DNA of 64,000 nucleotides from Euschistus heros (lineage: Eukaryota > Arthropoda > Insecta > Hemiptera > Pentatomidae). Positions 59,361 through 64,000 of the stretch are shown here, one piece after another. Each line of letters begins with the position of its first letter. The stretch's first letter is position 1. The DNA lies in contig RCWM02000093.1 of the NCBI GenBank assembly GCA_003667255.2, positions 1,073,501 through 1,137,500 of the forward strand, in the 5' to 3' direction. The translations under genes were made by a program, and so were the position numbers. The notes under the pieces are model-generated. The model made no database searches. It was not told the DNA's origin and saw nothing but the letters and a program-made list of their open reading frames with translations.

Positions 59361-62280
59361 TAGTCCTCTGATTGTTTTAAACGTTCATTATATAAAATGA
59401 AACTTTTTTAACAAAAATTTAAATACTTGAATGAACACAACTTTTGGGAACTGATTACATCTATTTTCTTAATTCATACAAATTTCAAATGTAAGCATAA
59501 AATCAAAGTCAAAGCATTAAATAAAGCAAAAAAAAATACGATAACAACCCTTTTAATCTTCCTCAGTATTCTTTAAATTTGTAAACAATCAGCACTATTG
59601 TCTAGCTTCATCAATTTTTTCTAAACTCCGTTTGGATGGTTTTTAATGTTTCATCAGGAGTAAATAATTTCTACTTCAAATAATGACTTCACAATTAAAA
59701 TAAACATATTTTTTTTACAATAAAATAACAAATTACAACTCACCGTGAAGGAAAGGAACATGACTTACTGTTATTTTTTATTTACAAAAAACAATGAAAG
59801 ATAGAATCATATATACTTTTTTTTTTTAACTATTGATTTTTACAACTCTATACATTTAATACTAGTAAATTTGAGGAAAATGATTACAATAACATGTAAA
59901 GATCTACTCACTAATCGCACTACAATAGTGCAACATTAGAAGATCCGTTGGCCATTTTCTTTTCACACCTCGGAGGATCATCTGGAATGGAGTTTAATAT
60001 AAAAATATTTGTATATGATTTGGGCCAAATCAGCAACATATGGAACATTAAGATCTTTATGGATAAGATTGTTTGTGACATAATAACGAGCATTGAGGAT
60101 AGAATTATAATTGAATTATTATATTATTAAGGACAAACTGTAAATTTATTGAAATATAAAGTTTGGATTCTTTTACTTTTTTTACTTGAATGAAAACAAC
60201 AAAGTTATGCAAAAACTTATAAAAAATTCCAAATTCGCTACAGTGTAAAGTAAACATCATTTTTATAGTTACTTTGAAATTCAGTAGAAGAGACTATTTC
60301 CCCTGGCAATGATAGATAGGCCATGAGATAATGGCGAAATGAAGACACAGCGCGAGTGCCTTAAGTAAATTTGCGGAGAAACTTGGCGGCTGATAAAGGT
60401 CCGTTTAGTATCTTCAAGGAAACGAATTAATTACTAAAATTAATGGGGTCGGAAGGTTGACGGTGTAATTACTGGAAGCAAAGTATTCCCAACAGTTCTC
60501 CAACGAGATCATTATTCCTACGGGTGATTTCTGAATTAAAATCAGCAAATTGAGACTGACCTGGCAATGAAAATAGAACTGTTGAATATGCTGTAGCTAA
60601 GTTAAAATAATGTAAAAAAAAAAAAAAAAAAAACCGAAAGAAAGGGAACTCGCAATCTTTAAATAGGATAATAGAAAAAACAATCAATCACATAGCGGGA
60701 AGACAACAGTGATAGGGAATAATTAGCTGTTCTAGAATTTAAAGTATTGATATGAGATAATATTGTCAGTTTTCTCCTGACTAATACCTAGTAATCATTT
60801 CAAGTAATAATTTCTTTTTGGGAGTACACATTGTAAAATGAATTCCCAAACGGTTGCTGTGAAATGTAAGATAATTTCTAAACTATTAATAATCTATATT
60901 TGATTCTTTTTCAGCAGATCTGTTAGATCGCAGCTGAAAGGTTTGTTTAATTTTTCTGATCCTATGTCGAGTTGAAATTTCCCGTATTTTCTACCCTCTT
61001 TCTTCTATCCCTCTTTAGGTTTGACCCAAACCTAGCACAGTCTTGAATGATGACTCCTACTGCACAAAGTACGGTAAAAATGTGTTTTATTTCTCAAAAC
61101 GTTATTCGAACAAACACTGAAATTAAACGGACTTGCAAAAGTGAGGCTTGCAGCAGAGTATCAAGAGATGCAAGGAGGACAAGATCAAATTCGAGAGCCT
61201 CGTAAAAAACCGATTTAGGCAATGCTTACTATCTAAAATCACCCCTTTCAATTGTGAGATATGTTCTGCAATTTATTTGTTTATTGCATTCAAAAGATGT
61301 TTTAAATGATTTTATTTAATTTTGCGATTTTCTTAGAACCAGTTTTCATTTTTTTAACCTTAATTTATTAAGCATGTAAAAGTATTTCCTGAGAACATCT
61401 GACAAAAAATTAATATTCAAGCAAGATATCTTTTAAACTGAAGTATATTACAAGAATCTTTTCTTTAAAAATTTGATATTTTGGAAAAAAATTGAGACTG
61501 AAAAAAACGAACATTTTAAAATATAAACGTAACACAAAAAAATATATGAACGATCTATATTTTATAATTTAAAAGCACAAATAAATTTATAGTTACAAAT
61601 ATATTAATTTATGGGTAAATTAAAATTTTATGTTTTATTAGAACGGAATGGTAAGTAAATTCTTTCGCAATAGAAAGTAATTTTTCTTTAGTCAAGCATT
61701 TAAAGCGGTTGGTAAATGTAATTTAAAATAATTAAACAACACACGTTTAAACCGAACATCGTATATTTTTATTTTCATAGTCCAGTGTCCACCGTTTTTA
61801 TACTCAGCGTTCGCGATTTTATATATGTATATTTTTTTTTGGCGGATGTTAAAGGATCACTGCAGCATCTAACTTTAATGTACTGTATTACTCTCAGTAA
61901 GTTCGAAAAAACTGATATGTCTATAATATAAGTATTCGACTTGTTTAAGTGTAAAAAATAAATTTAAATAAACAATAATTTAGTTTATTAATACCAGTTT
62001 TCATTTACAAAATGGAGAACAGTCTTTCTTAAGAACCGTTTATATTTTTAATGCATGCTGTATTATTGTAAGCGATCTTTAGGAAGTTTTTTGGGTTTTT
62101 TTTTTTTTCTTCCATTTTTATTGATGAGTTGTGAAGAGAACAATTTGGTTTACTTCAATATTTAGCTTTAAAATAGCTTATGTCTTGTAAACCTTATTCA
62201 ATGCAATCAATCAATCAATATTTTTTATTTATTTGCAAAAGATATTTCTTGTACAAATAACATACGAAATAAAACAATTC
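59361..62280. other. AT-rich stretch with one GC-richer island
   Basis: No gene recognised. A mixed-composition island at 60290-60480 carries homeodomain-like words (TTAATTACTAAAATTAATGG) and could be a regulatory element. A pyrimidine-rich run ending CCCTCTTTAG at about 61018 looks like a splice acceptor, but no open exon follows. Confidence 0.4.
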
Positions 62281-64000
62281 TTTTTTTTTTTTTTTTTTTC
62301 TTTTTCGTCTAGCAGCACTAGGACTTTGTATAGATAATATTAAATTATATAAGTACTACAAATAGTTTAAGACACTTTTACATAAAAAAAAATATAATAA
62401 AATAAATAATAATTATAAAAAAATAAAATAATTATCAACTTAATAACAAGATCAATGCAATTACAAGGTATACAGAATTAAGATTTATAATTTCCCACCA
62501 AGTCATATTTAGTCATTATTGAATTTAATTAAAGGTTAAGAGAATAAGAGAATCAGTGACCCAGTAATTTAGAAAAGAACCACAATAAGACCATAGTCAG
62601 AACCCTATTCCAAAAAATAAAAACATTTAGCTTTTCAGTCAATGGCACAACATATTACAAAATAATATAGTCTATTTAATTTTTGAATACAATCTATATT
62701 TAAGATTTCCTCTATAGACAATGATTCAGAAATGGATGTACCTAAGAATTTTTTTCTCTGCTCTTCAAATTTGATGCACTGAGTAAGAAAATGGCTCAAG
62801 GGATCCGACACCAAACCACCGCAGGCCATGCCGGCTTCGCTGGATTTCATAATTAGTGTTGTGTCCTTTATAAACACCTTTAGGTGATCCCCGCTTGAGA
62901 CTCTTAGGCGACCCACAACTCTGATTTTCTTAAAATTTGTCTGAAACAGCGTGTAATCTTCCGGGCTTGCTATATTAAAATTGCATAGTTTTCTATACCT
63001 AGGGTTGTTGGTGGAATTCAAAATTCTGTTTACATCCTTTGAAAACTGATGGTTCGTCATCTTTTCTAGGATGTCTTCTTTAAACGTGCTCAGTCCTTGG
63101 GGTAGTACTCTTGAGAACAAGTTTTGACAACCCAACTCCACTGCAATCGATTTTACTTGGGTCACCCAATTGTATGCTTCGTCAGACTTTCCTTCAGATA
63201 TATCAAGGGTAAGAAGTCTATTAAAGCATTGCCTGGGTAAGCGCCCTTCCTCCATTAAGCTCAACATTGTCCAGTTGTTGACAACTTTTTTCAGCACTTG
63301 AACACTGAGTGGATACTTCCCGCATTCTAGGCGTGTGATATAGTTCGGCGTACATCTTGGCCACTGAAGCAATGATTAAAAAAAATTGGCTTGGCCTTTC
63401 TCTATTACTTCCAAGTAACGAAGACCCCATATTTCAGCGGCATAAAGTAGAGTTGATGCCACACTTGAGTCGAAGAGTCTGGTTTTAGAGTCACTCCTGC
63501 CATTCCTTAAAATCCCCAACACCCTAGCCATTGCAATGGAAGACCTCTGTATAAAGTAATCAGCAGCTTTCTCAAATCTTCCTGATGAGGTAAAGGGCAC
63601 TCCCAGATAAGTGTAGCTCTTTGTATATTCTAACCGTGTTTTCTGCCAATGTAGAGGCTTTAGTTTCTTCATCTTTGGGGATTTGTGGAACACCAAAATT
63701 TTGGATTTGGCTGGGTTTAGTGTTAGCAGATTCTCATTGCAATAATCACTAAGTATGTTGAGGTTCCTTTATGCACCATGCCAGGAATTGCTAAGGATGA
63801 CGATATCATCCGCTAACAAAAGCAACATTTCATCGTGACCATGGTCAATGCCAATACCTACAGCACCTCGGGTACGAAAGAATTCAGTAATGTCCGACGC
63901 AAATAAAACAAACAGAGTAGGACTAAGACTCTCTCCTTGGAGTAAGCCTGAGGTTATGTCAATCTCTTCTGAAAGCTCCCTTTCCCCCTTAATTCTCATT
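62281..64000 (-). mobile_element. non-LTR retrotransposon, 3' half, running off the right edge
   Basis: Minus strand: the coding region enters from beyond 64000 and stops at 62635. A 3' UTR of about 330 nt and a tail read as T at 62281-62299 follow. The 5' part is outside the window. The clade is uncertain within the Jockey/CR1 group. Confidence 0.75.
62635..64000 (-). pseudogene. LINE reverse transcriptase, palm to C-terminus, two in-frame stops
   Basis: The frame is kept over the whole 1.36 kb. It has LLQGESLSPTLFVLFASDI (motif B), LLLLADDIVILSNSW with both catalytic Asp residues of the YADD-type box present (Leu replaces Tyr), then a TAA near 63768. ENLLTLNPAKSKILVFHK, YTYLGVPFTSSGRF and LLYAAEIWGLRYLEVIEK follow. 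A second TAA after a run of eight T comes before LLQWPRCTPNYITRLE. The end has ACGGLVSDPLSHFLTQCIKF, a decayed C-x2-C ... H-x4-C knuckle. With only two stops and no frameshift seen, it is the least decayed polymerase in the window. Confidence 0.8.

Overview
This window is eukaryotic, AT-rich, almost gene-free DNA. Dinucleotide and homopolymer tracts, GT/AG-type splice signals, and Jockey, R4/Dong-like, RTE-like, Penelope-like, Transib, Tc1/mariner and PIF/Harbinger-type relics point to an arthropod, most likely an insect. A narrower placement (for example Hemiptera) is only a guess. No bacterial operon, rRNA, intact tRNA or CRISPR array was seen, and no intact host gene can be read. Two short stretches (299-458 and 42697-42893, both minus strand) look like single exons.

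Layout. 0-11 kb: two copies (2813-5027 and 9020-11064) of a Transib DNA transposon. Their 39-bp ends have the heptamer/23-bp spacer/A-rich nonamer layout of V(D)J recombination signals, and both have 5-bp target duplications. Each carries a second, nested set of Transib ends. Another inverted-repeat element (5051-6140) sits just beside copy 1. 12.4-12.8 kb: 3' end of a Penelope-like element with a hammerhead-like motif. 13-20 kb: two Jockey-clade non-LTR retrotransposons, one per strand, both inactivated. The minus-strand one lies between pieces of a low-copy repeat that continues as a palindromic array to 21.5 kb. 23.5-31 kb: RTE-like fragments and an R4/Dong-like element that starts exactly at a (TAA)n tract and carries a restriction-like endonuclease.

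31-44 kb holds fewer coding relics and has GC-rich islands, one with a CRE and an NRF1-like site. Between 34.5 and 38.05 kb lie four hairpin-forming elements, one of them a Penelope-type palindrome with hammerhead-like motifs in both arms. A second Penelope copy at 45.28-46.22 kb has 318-bp inverted arms around a GIY-YIG fragment. 46-55 kb is mostly simple repeats and featureless AT-rich DNA. At 55.5-57.5 kb a mariner-type element (55638-57186, TA duplication) has split a Jockey relic; another Jockey RT relic is at 58.7-59.4 kb. The right edge (62281-64000, minus) is a less decayed non-LTR retrotransposon running off the window.

The genes do not form a pathway. What links them is transposition and nesting. 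Reading frames were inferred by eye; all family names rest on motif recognition, not database searches.
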